64,000 bases of DNA from an uncultured bacterium (GTDB lineage: Bacteria > Planctomycetota > UBA1135 > GCA-002686595): contig CALLKX010000052.1 of NCBI GenBank assembly GCA_938083085.1, positions 62,001 to 126,000 of the forward strand, written 5' to 3'. A program made the position numbers and the translations under genes. The notes under the pieces were generated by a model. The model did not search any database and was not told where the DNA came from. It saw only the letters and a list, made by a program, of their open reading frames with translations. Shown piece by piece: positions 1 through 8,038 of the stretch; the first letter of the stretch is position 1; each line of letters begins with the position of its first letter.

Positions 1-385
1 CGAACATCGGGGTCAGCGGAGGCCTCCTCCCCTCACCGCGCAGGGCGGCACCCTCAATCCGAACGTCACCCGTGGGGTCGAGGGAGATCACCTCGCCAGG
101 GAGGCCGATGACGCGCTTGATGGAGGCACCTCCCCCCACGCCGGTGAACGCCACGATGTCGAAGCGCTCGAGCGGGTCCACGTCGTAGCGCAGGAAGACC
201 CACTCGCCGGTCTCGACCGTGGGCGCCATCGAACCAGACACGACCGGGAAGAACCAGCCCACCTTAGCCTTGAAGAGGACCGCCGAGACCCCGGCGAGGA
301 TGACCCCGATCGCCAGCCGCCCCAGCAAGCGTCGCCGGCCGACGCGGCCCCCGCCGCTCGCCGTGCTCTCCCGGGAGGACTCCAT
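1..385 (-). CDS. lepB: Signal peptidase I, N-terminal part (cut by window edge)
   Basis: Signal peptidase I cleaves signal peptides from exported proteins at the outer face of the cytoplasmic membrane. The reverse strand encodes about 128 residues before the window ends. A short basic N-terminus is followed by one hydrophobic segment (LAIGVILAGVSAVLF), then the catalytic serine box SGSMAPT and the catalytic lysine box KRVIGLPGE, which together define the S26 Ser/Lys dyad. The ORF track misses it because it runs off the edge. The ATG at 385-383 shares one base with the TGA of mgtE (TGATG), so the two genes are probably translationally coupled. No functional link with Mg2+ transport is obvious. 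The C-terminal part of the protein is outside the window. Confidence 0.93.
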   Translation of the reverse strand, partial: MESSRESTASGGGRVGRRRLLGRLAIGVILAGVSAVLFKAKVGWFFPVVSGSMAPTVETGEWVFLRYDVDPLERFDIVAFTGVGGGASIKRVIGLPGEVISLDPTGDVRIEGAALRGEGRRPPLTPMF

Positions 386-1758
386 CAGCGCATGGCGATC
401 TCACGCGCCACGAAGATGTAGATCGCCGAGCCAGAGACGTCCGAGAGGGCGATGAGGAAGGGGCCTGCGACCACCGCCGGGTCGATCCCCAGGCGGCGGC
501 ACGCGATCGGAATGATGCCGCCGAGCATCGCTGCCCAGGCCACGGCCGCGAAGACCGCGCACCCGACCGCGGCGCCGAGACCAGGGGTACCCGCCTCGAT
601 GAAGCCTGCCACGAGCCACGTCGCGACCCCGCAAAGAGCGCCGATCAGGGTCCCTACGCCCCACTCGGTGAGGAACACCGACCACTCACGATCCTCGTCT
701 ACCTCACCTGTGGCGAAGCCGCGGACGAAGATGGTCGAGGACTGGATCCCGACGTTGCCCGCGAGCCCGACGATCAGCGGCAGGTACCGGAGGATCGCCT
801 GCTGGACGCCGCTCTCCCCGCCCTCCGTGCCATGGCCGAGCCCGATGGCGAGAATCTTGGCGCTCGCGAGGCCCGCGAGCACGGTGAGCCCCATCAGCGG
901 CAGGCGTTGACGAACCCGCACCAGGACCGGCAGGCGGGTCTGCTGCTGGTCCGAGCCGACGCCGACCAGCAGCGCGAGGTCCTCATCGACCTCCTCTTCG
1001 AGGATCGCCGCTGCGTCCTCCGCGGAGATGACCCCGAGCATCCCGCCGGCGTCGTCGACCACCGCCACCGACTGGAGCCCGTACTTGGCCATCAGCTGGG
1101 CGACGCCCTCCTGATCCTCCTCCACCGCGACGACGAACGGCTCGCACATCACCTCCTCAACGGGGGAGTGGATGGTGTGCGTCAGCAGAGCTCGGTCGGA
1201 CAGGTAGCCGATCGGCCGGCGCTGCTGATCGAGGACGAAGACACCGACCTCCGACTCGATGTCCTCGGCGCCCTTGCGGACGCTCTTGACCACGTCTCCC
1301 ACGCGCTCACCCGGCTTGGTGACCACGAAGTCGGTGGCCATGATGCCCCCCGCGCTTTCGGGGTCGAAGCTGATCAGGGTCCGGAGGGCATCGGCGGTGG
1401 CCGGGGAAAGGCGCTCGAGGGCGTCGTTGGCCACCCGGTCGTCGGCCTCGATGAGCACGTCGGCCGCCTCGTCGGAGGGGAGCTCTTCCAGGACCTGGGT
1501 CAGGAGGCGAGCGTCCAGGGGCGCGATCAGCTCCTGAGTCAGGGCCTCATCAGCGTGCTCCAGGATCGACGCCTGGCAGTTGGGAGGCATGGCCCCAAAG
1601 ACGAGGCTGCGGTCGCGATCCTCCGTGTCCCGGAGCCACTCCACGGCGTCTGCGGGGTGGACATCGACGAGCAGCACCGCAGCCCGTGCGGGCGATTCCG
1701 CAAGGACCTCACGGAAGGCATTCTCCGCGGCCTCGAGGCTCGGGTCGGGGGCGGTCAT
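385..1758 (-). CDS. mgtE: Magnesium transporter MgtE
   Basis: MgtE is a homodimeric Mg2+ channel gated by cytosolic Mg2+. The 457 residues show the family order: a helical MgtE_N superhelix (about 20-135), two CBS domains (about 145-270) and five membrane helices (about 290-457). The signature GLAGNVGIQSS lies in the membrane part, and a DPAVVAGPF...D segment near the C-terminus corresponds to the pore region carrying the conserved aspartate. Length is normal for the family. It is transcribed away from the LeuA-like gene, and its stop overlaps the start of lepB. A short palindrome lies in the divergent intergenic region. Many MgtE-type genes in other bacteria have an Mg2+ riboswitch; I do not see one in the roughly 160 bp available here. 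Confidence 0.95.
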   Translation of the reverse strand: MTAPDPSLEAAENAFREVLAESPARAAVLLVDVHPADAVEWLRDTEDRDRSLVFGAMPPNCQASILEHADEALTQELIAPLDARLLTQVLEELPSDEAADVLIEADDRVANDALERLSPATADALRTLISFDPESAGGIMATDFVVTKPGERVGDVVKSVRKGAEDIESEVGVFVLDQQRRPIGYLSDRALLTHTIHSPVEEVMCEPFVVAVEEDQEGVAQLMAKYGLQSVAVVDDAGGMLGVISAEDAAAILEEEVDEDLALLVGVGSDQQQTRLPVLVRVRQRLPLMGLTVLAGLASAKILAIGLGHGTEGGESGVQQAILRYLPLIVGLAGNVGIQSSTIFVRGFATGEVDEDREWSVFLTEWGVGTLIGALCGVATWLVAGFIEAGTPGLGAAVGCAVFAAVAWAAMLGGIIPIACRRLGIDPAVVAGPFLIALSDVSGSAIYIFVAREIAMR

Positions 1759-1813
1759 GAATGCTCGGAGCGAGCGCCGGGGAGCGCGGGGCGGGCGGAC
1801 GAAGAAATCAGTT

Positions 1814-1829
1814 CCTGAGAGGTCTCAGG
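1814..1829. promoter_or_regulatory. Palindrome between divergent mgtE and LeuA-like gene
   Basis: CCTGAGA-GG-TCTCAGG is a perfect inverted repeat with 7-bp arms and a 2-bp spacer. It lies 56 bp upstream of the mgtE start and 91 bp upstream of the LeuA-like start. Size and position fit a repressor operator serving one or both genes, but no regulator is identified. A TAAGAT hexamer at about 1859 could be a -10 element for the plus-strand gene. This is inference from symmetry only. Confidence 0.35.
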
Positions 1830-1919
1830 GGAGGCCAAACGGAAGCGGACGGACGGGCTAAGATACGTGACGGCGCAGGGGGCGACCAACTCCCCGATCC
1901 CGCTCCTGCCCAACAGCTG

Positions 1920-3143
1920 ATGATGGAAACCAACGGCCAGGCCAATGACGCACTGATCCACGACTGGAATGACGAGGACCCCGCCGGGTTCGGGGAAATT
2001 CAGCTGGTGGACGAGACCCTGCGGGACGGCCTGCAGAGCCCCAGCGCCCTCGACCCGAGCCTGGCCGACAAGATCGAGCTGGTCCACATGATGGACCAGC
2101 TGGGGATCAACGCGGCCAATATCGGCCTCCCCGGAGCCGGGGACCGCGCCCGCGATCACATCCTCGAGCTCGCCAGGACCATGAAGGATCTCTCCATCAC
2201 GCCCAACGTGGCGTGCCGGACGATGATCGGCGACATCGAGCCCGCCGCCGAGATCCAGCAGCAGGTCGGCGCGCCTCTGGAGGTCTGCGCCTTCATCGGC
2301 TCCAGCCCGATCCGGTTCTACACCGAGAACTGGGAACTCGAGCGCATGGTCCAGCTCTCGAGCGACGCGGTCGCCTTCGCCGTCAAAGAGGACATGCCGG
2401 TCATGTTCGTGACCGAGGACACCACCCGGGCGAAGCCCGAGACCCTACGCGCGCTCTACGGGGCCGCCATCGACGCCGGCGCCTCGCGCCTGTGCGTCTG
2501 CGACACCTGCGGCCACGCGACCCCCACCGGCGTCCGGCGCCTGGTGAAGTTCGTGCGGGAGATCGCGGATGAGCGCGGCGCGGACGTGGAGATCGACTGG
2601 CACGGGCACCGCGACCGCGGCTTCGGGCTGATCAACGCGCTCGTCGCCATCGAGGCCGGCGCGAGCCGAATCCACGGGACGGCCCTCGGCGTCGGTGAGC
2701 GCGCGGGCAACACGGAGATGGACATGCTCCTGGTGAACCTCGGCCTCGTGGGCTGGATCGACCGGGACCTCACGGCCCTCGGCGCCTACGTCAAGAAGGC
2801 CTCCGAGTGCATCGGCATCCCCTTCCCCGACAACTACCCGGTCTTCGGTAGCGACGCCTTCGAGACGGCCACCGGCGTCCACGCGGCAGCCGTGGTCAAG
2901 GCCTTCCGCAAGGGTGACTCCTGGCTCGCGGACCGCGTCTACTCGGGCGTACCGGCGGCCATGGTCGGCCTCGAGCAGCGCATCCTCGTGGGCCCCATGA
3001 GCGGCAAGTCGAACGTCAGCTGGGTCCTCGAGAAGAACGGCGTCGAGGCCGATGAGGGCACCGTGGCGCGCGTGCTCGAGTTCGCCAAGAGCTCGGCGAG
3101 GAACCTGACCGACGCCGAGGTGGTCGAGGTCGCTCGCGCCTGA
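1920..3143 (+). CDS. LeuA/HMGL-family aldol synthase (2-isopropylmalate synthase-like)
   Basis: This is a DRE-TIM metallolyase superfamily protein of 407 residues. DETLRDGLQSP near residue 27 is the DRE-type metal/substrate motif, a HxHRDRGFGL segment supplies the metal-binding histidines, and GVGERAGNTEMD is the family signature. Such enzymes condense acetyl-CoA with a 2-oxoacid (2-isopropylmalate, homocitrate or citramalate synthases) or cleave HMG-CoA. It is about 100 residues shorter than full 2-isopropylmalate synthases and lacks their C-terminal allosteric LeuA dimer domain, so the substrate cannot be assigned. The track ORF starts at 1761, but the 5' extension is low-complexity and overlaps the intergenic region. 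I chose the ATG at 1920; a second ATG follows at 1923. Confidence 0.85.
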   Translation: MMETNGQANDALIHDWNDEDPAGFGEIQLVDETLRDGLQSPSALDPSLADKIELVHMMDQLGINAANIGLPGAGDRARDHILELARTMKDLSITPNVACRTMIGDIEPAAEIQQQVGAPLEVCAFIGSSPIRFYTENWELERMVQLSSDAVAFAVKEDMPVMFVTEDTTRAKPETLRALYGAAIDAGASRLCVCDTCGHATPTGVRRLVKFVREIADERGADVEIDWHGHRDRGFGLINALVAIEAGASRIHGTALGVGERAGNTEMDMLLVNLGLVGWIDRDLTALGAYVKKASECIGIPFPDNYPVFGSDAFETATGVHAAAVVKAFRKGDSWLADRVYSGVPAAMVGLEQRILVGPMSGKSNVSWVLEKNGVEADEGTVARVLEFAKSSARNLTDAEVVEVARA

Positions 3144-3173
3144 GGCGCGGCGCGGACGAGCCGAGGGAGGGAG

Positions 3174-3701
3174 TCAGGGCGAGGTCCAGCGCAGGACGCG
3201 CGTGACCGTGCCGTCCCCATGGGACCGCTCCCCCGCGGGCTCCATCCCGACCTTCGCGAGGACCCCCAGGGACGCGGCGTTCTCGGCGGCGACGGTGGCG
3301 ATGATCTCCGCCAGGCCGAGGCGCTCCGCGCCGTGGGCCAACATCCCCCGGGCAGCCTCCGTGGCGAGCCCCCTGCCCCAGCAGGACCGCAAGAGGGCGT
3401 ACTTGAGCTCATCCTCTGCCTGGCCTCCCGGCCTCACGATCCCGCAGAAGCCGACGACCTCGTGGGTCTCGGTCAACATCAACGCCGCCATCCCGTAGCC
3501 CCGCGCCGCGTAGTTGCCGTCGGTAACCTCGACCCACCGCGCGGCATCTTCGGGGGTCAGGGGCTCCCCGTCATCCACCCAACGGACGGTCTCCCGGTCC
3601 CCGTAGACCGCGAGGAGCGCCGCCACGTGCTCGGGCCCCAGCCGACAGGCCGTGAGCCGGTCCGTCTGGAAGAGGATCTGATGCCCTAGAGGCTGATCCA
3701 C
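3174..3701 (-). CDS. GNAT-family N-acetyltransferase (RimJ/RimL type)
   Basis: A 175-residue acetyl-CoA-dependent acetyltransferase. It opens with the typical strand TDRLTACRL, has the HEVVGFCGI central strand, the acetyl-CoA pyrophosphate-binding region CWGRGLATEAARGML, and the late AENAASLGVLAKVGM segment. This order matches the RimJ/RimL-like Acetyltransf_3 group. The substrate, a small molecule or a protein N-terminus, cannot be told. The track ORF (456 aa) is a read-through of the antiporter gene in another frame. I chose the GTG at 3701, 16 bp inside the end of the upstream antiporter gene, because homology begins just after it and there is no ATG nearby. Confidence 0.85.
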   Translation of the reverse strand: MDQPLGHQILFQTDRLTACRLGPEHVAALLAVYGDRETVRWVDDGEPLTPEDAARWVEVTDGNYAARGYGMAALMLTETHEVVGFCGIVRPGGQAEDELKYALLRSCWGRGLATEAARGMLAHGAERLGLAEIIATVAAENAASLGVLAKVGMEPAGERSHGDGTVTRVLRWTSP

Positions 3702-4654
3702 AGGACGTAGCCGAGCCAACCGCCCAGCATCAGGCCCGCCCGCAGACGAGCCGCGCGACCGCGGAAGACCGTCGGCGCGAGGACGAGGACCAGGGCGAAG
3801 ATCACGTTCACCGGGAAGTCCCTGTCCAGCGACCGCTCCACGGCCGCGGACCACGCCTCCTGCCCGCCCGGAGCCTCTCCGAAGGGCGCGACGAGGGCTG
3901 CGACTCCGACCACGGCCAGGGTGTTGAAGACGTTGCTGCCGACGATGTTCCCGAGGCCGATCTCCGTGTGCCCCTTGCGAGCGCTCACGACGCCGGCCGC
4001 GAGCTCGGGGAGCGAGGTGCCCAGGGCGAGGATCAGGAGCCCCACCACGCCGTCCTTGAGCCCGAGGACCTCGGCGACCCCCGTGGCGCCCATGAGGACC
4101 AGGCGAGCCCCGGCCAGGATGGCGACGGCGCCGAGGATGACGCGCAACCAGGGATAGGGGGCGTGGGTCTCGCCCGACTGGATGTCCGCCGCAGGAGAGT
4201 CCTCGCCGCGACCGCGGAACAGGATCAGCTCCAGCGTGTACGCCACGAAGACCGCCAGCATCACGGCGCCCTCCACCCGGGTGATCCGCCCGTCGCTCAG
4301 GACGAAGTAGAGGCCCGCGAGGGAGAGCAGCAGCGGCAGGCTCTCGCGGATGGACAGCCGGCCGACCAGGGCCCTCGGCAAGATCAGACCGACCGTCCCC
4401 AGCACCAGCCCGGCGTTGGCCACGTTGGAGCCCAGGACGTTGTCCACGGCCACGCCCGGCCGACCATCCATCGCCGCGAGGGTAGAGACGACCACCTCGG
4501 GGAGCGAGGTCCCCCAGGCGACGACGGTGAGGCCGACCACCCACGGGTTGATCCCCAGCTTGGTGGCGAGCGTGGCTCCCCCCTCCACGAGAGAGTCCGC
4601 GCCCTTCGCCAGCAGGACGAAGCCGAGCAGGAGAAACGCGACGTCGAGCAGCAT
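3686..4654 (-). CDS. CaCA-family calcium/sodium:cation antiporter (YrbG-like)
   Basis: A 322-residue inner-membrane exchanger made of two homologous Na_Ca_ex halves of about five helices each. Both alpha repeats are visible. The first has GTSLPEVVVS followed by NVLGSNVANAGLVLG, and the second has GTSLPELAAG followed by NIVGSNVFNTLAVVG. The paired acidic GTSLPE motifs form the ion-binding site in this family. Length is normal. The downstream acetyltransferase overlaps its 3' end by 16 bp, suggesting cotranscription. The gene diverges from the glutamine amidotransferase at 4766; the gap contains an inverted repeat (GTCTGGA at 4677 and TCCAGAC at 4708) whose arms are 24 bp apart. The ion specificity (Ca2+ or another cation) is not determined. 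Confidence 0.93.
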   Translation of the reverse strand: MLLDVAFLLLGFVLLAKGADSLVEGGATLATKLGINPWVVGLTVVAWGTSLPEVVVSTLAAMDGRPGVAVDNVLGSNVANAGLVLGTVGLILPRALVGRLSIRESLPLLLSLAGLYFVLSDGRITRVEGAVMLAVFVAYTLELILFRGRGEDSPAADIQSGETHAPYPWLRVILGAVAILAGARLVLMGATGVAEVLGLKDGVVGLLILALGTSLPELAAGVVSARKGHTEIGLGNIVGSNVFNTLAVVGVAALVAPFGEAPGGQEAWSAAVERSLDRDFPVNVIFALVLVLAPTVFRGRAARLRAGLMLGGWLGYVLWISL

Positions 4655-4765
4655 GGCACGGAGGCTACCGCCCGCCGTCTGGAAGCACCCGCTCGAACGG
4701 CAAACTCTCCAGACACCGCCGGCGCGGGTCTAGGCCCCCGAAGGCCAGGGCGCCATACTCCTGGA

Positions 4766-5491
4766 ATGAGCGCTCCCGTGATCGCCGTCAACGGCCTCTA
4801 CCACGCGGAGGATCCGATGCTGCGCCTCCGGCAGCGTTATCCCGACGCCGTGCGGCGTGCCGGCGGGGTCCCCGTGGCCCTCGCCCCCATGCTCGACGCC
4901 GAGGGCCGCCTCGAGGAGTTGGAGGCCGTCCTCGAGCGCGTGGACGGTCTGGTGCTGACAGGCGGCGACGACTTCGTCACCGAGGGGCTCGGCCTCGGCC
5001 CCACCCATCCCGCGGCGGAGGTGACCGAGGACTCGAAGCAGGGCTACGACCTCGCCTTGACCCGCCTCGCCCTCGAGCGGGACCTGCCCATCCTCGGGAT
5101 CTGCTACGGCATGCAGTGCCTCGGCCTGGCGGGGGGTGCGACGCTCTGGCAAGACCTCCCCTCTCAGCGCCCTGGCGAGATCCATCACGCCGCCAGCGCG
5201 ATCCACTCCGTGCGCCCCGAGCCCAATTCGAAACTCGCCGGAATGATGGGCCTAGACCCCGCGAACGTCGTGTCCAGGCACCATCAAGCACTCCGAACCG
5301 TCCCGCCCCCTTGGATCACGTCCGCGGTGGACGAGGAGGGTCTGGTGGAAGCCATCGAACACCCTGACCGATCGTTCGTGATCGGTATTCAATGGCACCC
5401 TGAACTCAGCCCCGGCGAATCCGTTCACGAGGCGCTCTTCCGCGGCCTCATCGAAGCTGCGCGCGCCCTCCCTCGACCGGCCCAAAGATGA
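4766..5491 (+). CDS. Class I glutamine amidotransferase-like hydrolase (peptidase C26)
   Basis: A 241-residue gamma-glutamyl-gamma-aminobutyrate hydrolase-like protein. DGLVLTGGDD is the oxyanion-hole region, GICYGMQ carries the nucleophile cysteine, and QWHPE supplies the catalytic histidine and glutamate, so the triad is complete. PuuD-type relatives hydrolyse gamma-glutamyl compounds in polyamine breakdown; the actual substrate here is unknown. Variation from typical PuuD in the GICRG motif (here GICYG) leaves room for a different amide donor. The 507-aa track ORF extends far upstream over the opposite-strand antiporter; the ATG at 4766 is the first sensible start. The stop overlaps the next gene by an ATGA, so the two are probably coupled. 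Confidence 0.88.
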   Translation: MSAPVIAVNGLYHAEDPMLRLRQRYPDAVRRAGGVPVALAPMLDAEGRLEELEAVLERVDGLVLTGGDDFVTEGLGLGPTHPAAEVTEDSKQGYDLALTRLALERDLPILGICYGMQCLGLAGGATLWQDLPSQRPGEIHHAASAIHSVRPEPNSKLAGMMGLDPANVVSRHHQALRTVPPPWITSAVDEEGLVEAIEHPDRSFVIGIQWHPELSPGESVHEALFRGLIEAARALPRPAQR

Positions 5492-6939
5492 AGTACGGCA
5501 AGATCACCCCTGAAGAAGCGGCCCGCCTGGCACGCATGGACAAGTTCAGGATCCTCGGCCTCACCGTGAGCGCGGTCCTCATCGGCGCCCTCTACCTCTA
5601 CTCCCACGCGAGGACCCTCGCCGAGCAAGAGAAGCTGAAGAATGAGGCTGCCGAGGAGGCCGTCGAGCCCGAGGGAGTGGTCCAGCGGATCCCCTTCGAC
5701 CAGCCGGAGATCCTGGCGCAGATCGAGGACGCCACCGAGACACAGCAGGAGTTCCTCAAGTCCACTCCGCTCCAGGAGGTCTTCTCCTACGCTCGGCTCC
5801 AGACCAGGAAGGCCCTGGAGTCCGCGGGGATGCGGACGCTGGACGCTGAGCTCACCGGCGAGCTGATGGCCGATCCTGCGGCCCACCGCCTTGAGCCCGT
5901 CCTCCTGCGCGGTCAGATCCTCGACGTCTCCCAGCGACAGAGTTCGGGCGGGGAGCGCCCCGGTTGGATGGGGAGCGTGCTCACCGACGACGGTTCGCTC
6001 GGCTACTTTCTCGTGGCCAACGCGCCGAAGCTCCAGGGCGCACCCGATGCCCCCCAGTCCCTACGCCGCGGGGACTTCGTCCGAATCGACGGCCTCTTCC
6101 ACAAGATCTACCGAGCCCCCGTCCCCGACGCGATCGGTTCGGAGGCGCTACAGTCCGCGAGCGGTCCGCTGATCCTGGGCTACGGCGCATCCCCGTCGAC
6201 CCCGGCGGTGCCGGACGCCGATGAGATCACCGAAGAGTGGTCTCGCGCCCTCCTGCTCGGGCTCGACTCCGTCATCGATGACGAGATCGCCCGGACCTTC
6301 GAGGAGGACGCCTTTGATCTCCAACAGTGGGGGCTGTTGGCGTACGCAAAGCTGAAGGGCGGCGAGACCGACTGGGACGCCGCCGCGGAACTCAACCAGG
6401 AGGTCCTGACCAAGATCTACGAGGACGGCGATGAGTTCCGTGGGACGCCGTTCCGGATTCCCGTCAGCATCAACCTGGACACCTACTCCACCACCGTGGA
6501 GGACAACCCCCTTCGGCTCGAGCGCGTGACCCGGGGTTGGATCGGCAACAACAACTGGAAGGGCGCGGTCAAGACCATCAAGTGGGTCGGCCCGTTTGTC
6601 CGCCGTGACCTCGTACGAGAGCAAGGCCTGAAGGGCGCCGATGACGCCCACCGCTACGTGGAGGCCAAGGGGTACTTCTTCAGGAACATCCTCTTCACCA
6701 ACAAGGCAGGGGAACCTCGCCGGTCGCCCGTCTTCGTCCTTCACGACCTGGAGGTCTTCCAGCTCAAGGGCTCCAACCCGGTGGCCCCCATCGCGATGAT
6801 CGTCGTCGGAGCGACCTTCTTCATGGTGATCGCGATCTTCCTCCTGCTTCGTGCCGACCGGCGTAAGAGCGAGCGCCTGCGAGTGGACATGGTCCGCCGC
6901 CGCCGCAAGCGCGAGGGCCGCGAAGCCGGCGCCGTCTGA
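5488..6939 (+). CDS. Bitopic membrane protein of unknown function
   Basis: I do not recognise a family for this 483-residue protein. A short cytosolic N-terminus is followed by a hydrophobic helix (FRILGLTVSAVLIGALYLY, about 22-41). Then comes a soluble domain of about 380 residues that would face the periplasm, a second hydrophobic helix (APIAMIVVGATFFMVIAIFLLL, about 428-450) and a very basic tail (RRRRKREGREAGAV). The soluble part opens with an acidic stretch and contains a region around 130-220 that reads like an OB-fold-type beta domain (LLRGQILDV...GDFVRIDGLF), but that is a weak impression. It overlaps the amidotransferase by 4 bp and precedes aroB by 16 bp, so it is probably in the same transcript. 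Confidence 0.75.
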   Translation: MKYGKITPEEAARLARMDKFRILGLTVSAVLIGALYLYSHARTLAEQEKLKNEAAEEAVEPEGVVQRIPFDQPEILAQIEDATETQQEFLKSTPLQEVFSYARLQTRKALESAGMRTLDAELTGELMADPAAHRLEPVLLRGQILDVSQRQSSGGERPGWMGSVLTDDGSLGYFLVANAPKLQGAPDAPQSLRRGDFVRIDGLFHKIYRAPVPDAIGSEALQSASGPLILGYGASPSTPAVPDADEITEEWSRALLLGLDSVIDDEIARTFEEDAFDLQQWGLLAYAKLKGGETDWDAAAELNQEVLTKIYEDGDEFRGTPFRIPVSINLDTYSTTVEDNPLRLERVTRGWIGNNNWKGAVKTIKWVGPFVRRDLVREQGLKGADDAHRYVEAKGYFFRNILFTNKAGEPRRSPVFVLHDLEVFQLKGSNPVAPIAMIVVGATFFMVIAIFLLLRADRRKSERLRVDMVRRRRKREGREAGAV

Positions 6940-6955
6940 CGCCGGAAGACCTCAG

Positions 6956-8032
6956 ATGTCTTCCGTTTCAATCTCCCTCACAGGCGAGAGCCGCCGTTAC
7001 GACGTCCTCGTGGGCGCCGGGATCTCGGCAGACGCCCGGGGCCATCAGCACGGGCGCGACCGGGTGGCGGTGCTCGCCGACCGCCGGGTGACCGCCCTTC
7101 ACGGCCCCCTGCTCGACGGGGCCCCGACCCTCGAGGTGGAGGCCGGTGAGTCCCTGAAGACGATGGACGGTCTCGGCCGAGCGCTGGAGTTCTGCGCAGC
7201 GTCCGGGCTCTCGAGACGCTCGCTGCTGATCGCCTACGGAGGCGGGACCGTGGGGGACCTTGGCGGGCTGGCGGCCTCGCTCTTCAAGCGCGGCATCGAC
7301 GTCCTCCAGGTCCCGACGACCCTGCTGGCGCAGGTCGACGCGTCCGTGGGCGGCAAGACCGCCATCAACCTCCCTTCAGGGAAGAACCTCGCAGGGACCT
7401 TCCACCAACCCGCCGGCGTCCTGTGCGACACCAACCTGCTCGTCACGCTCGATGACGCGGAGCTCTCGAGCGGCCTGGGCGAAGTCATCAAGACGGCCAT
7501 CATCGGCGGCGATGAGACCCTCACCCTCGTCGAGCGCCTCACCCCGCAGCTTCTCGACCGGGACCCTGCGGCCCTCGCGGAGATCGTCGAGGCCTGCGTG
7601 CGCGTGAAGGCTCGGGTGGTGCTCTCCGACCACGAGGAGCGCGGACCGCGCCGCGTCCTCAACCTCGGGCACACCTTCGCGCACGCCATCGAGCACGCCG
7701 CGGGCTTCGGCGCCGTCCCCCACGGGGTCGCGGTCGGCGTCGGGCTCGCGCTCGCCGCGCACGCGTCGGAGCGAACCCTGGGGGCCCCGGGCTCGCTGAC
7801 AGAGCGCACGGTCCGGCTGCTCGACCGAGCGGGCTTACCGTGCTCGCTAGAGGCGCTCCGCGAGGCGTACGGGCTAGCTGGGCAGCTCACCCCTGCGGCC
7901 CTGCGTGACGGGTTGAACCACGACAAAAAGGGCCAGGTGGGGGCTCCCGAATTTGTGCTCGCACGGGGAGAAGGCGACGTGATCATGGGGCTCCACCTCG
8001 GCGAGGATCTCCTCTCTGAACTGCTCGCCTGA
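6956..8032 (+). CDS. aroB: 3-dehydroquinate synthase
   Basis: AroB converts DAHP to 3-dehydroquinate, the second step of the shikimate pathway, using NAD and a divalent metal. The 358 residues carry the canonical block GGGTVGDLGGLAA, then VPTTLLAQVDASVGGKTA and NLPSGKNLAGTFHQP, and the metal-binding histidines in LNLGHTFAHAIE and VPHGVAVG. Length matches single-domain bacterial AroB. The track start (6851) lies inside the upstream gene; the ATG at 6956 gives the normal N-terminus. It sits between a membrane protein of unknown function and two multi-spanning membrane proteins with gaps of 16 and 6 bp, which suggests one transcription unit of mixed function. Confidence 0.97.
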   Translation: MSSVSISLTGESRRYDVLVGAGISADARGHQHGRDRVAVLADRRVTALHGPLLDGAPTLEVEAGESLKTMDGLGRALEFCAASGLSRRSLLIAYGGGTVGDLGGLAASLFKRGIDVLQVPTTLLAQVDASVGGKTAINLPSGKNLAGTFHQPAGVLCDTNLLVTLDDAELSSGLGEVIKTAIIGGDETLTLVERLTPQLLDRDPAALAEIVEACVRVKARVVLSDHEERGPRRVLNLGHTFAHAIEHAAGFGAVPHGVAVGVGLALAAHASERTLGAPGSLTERTVRLLDRAGLPCSLEALREAYGLAGQLTPAALRDGLNHDKKGQVGAPEFVLARGEGDVIMGLHLGEDLLSELLA

Positions 8033-8038
8033 CCGCTC

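Noticed and set aside
1759-1919. Mg2+ riboswitch (M-box) upstream of mgtE
   Set aside because: Only about 160 bp of shared intergenic sequence and no visible stem set resembling an M-box; just a short palindrome.
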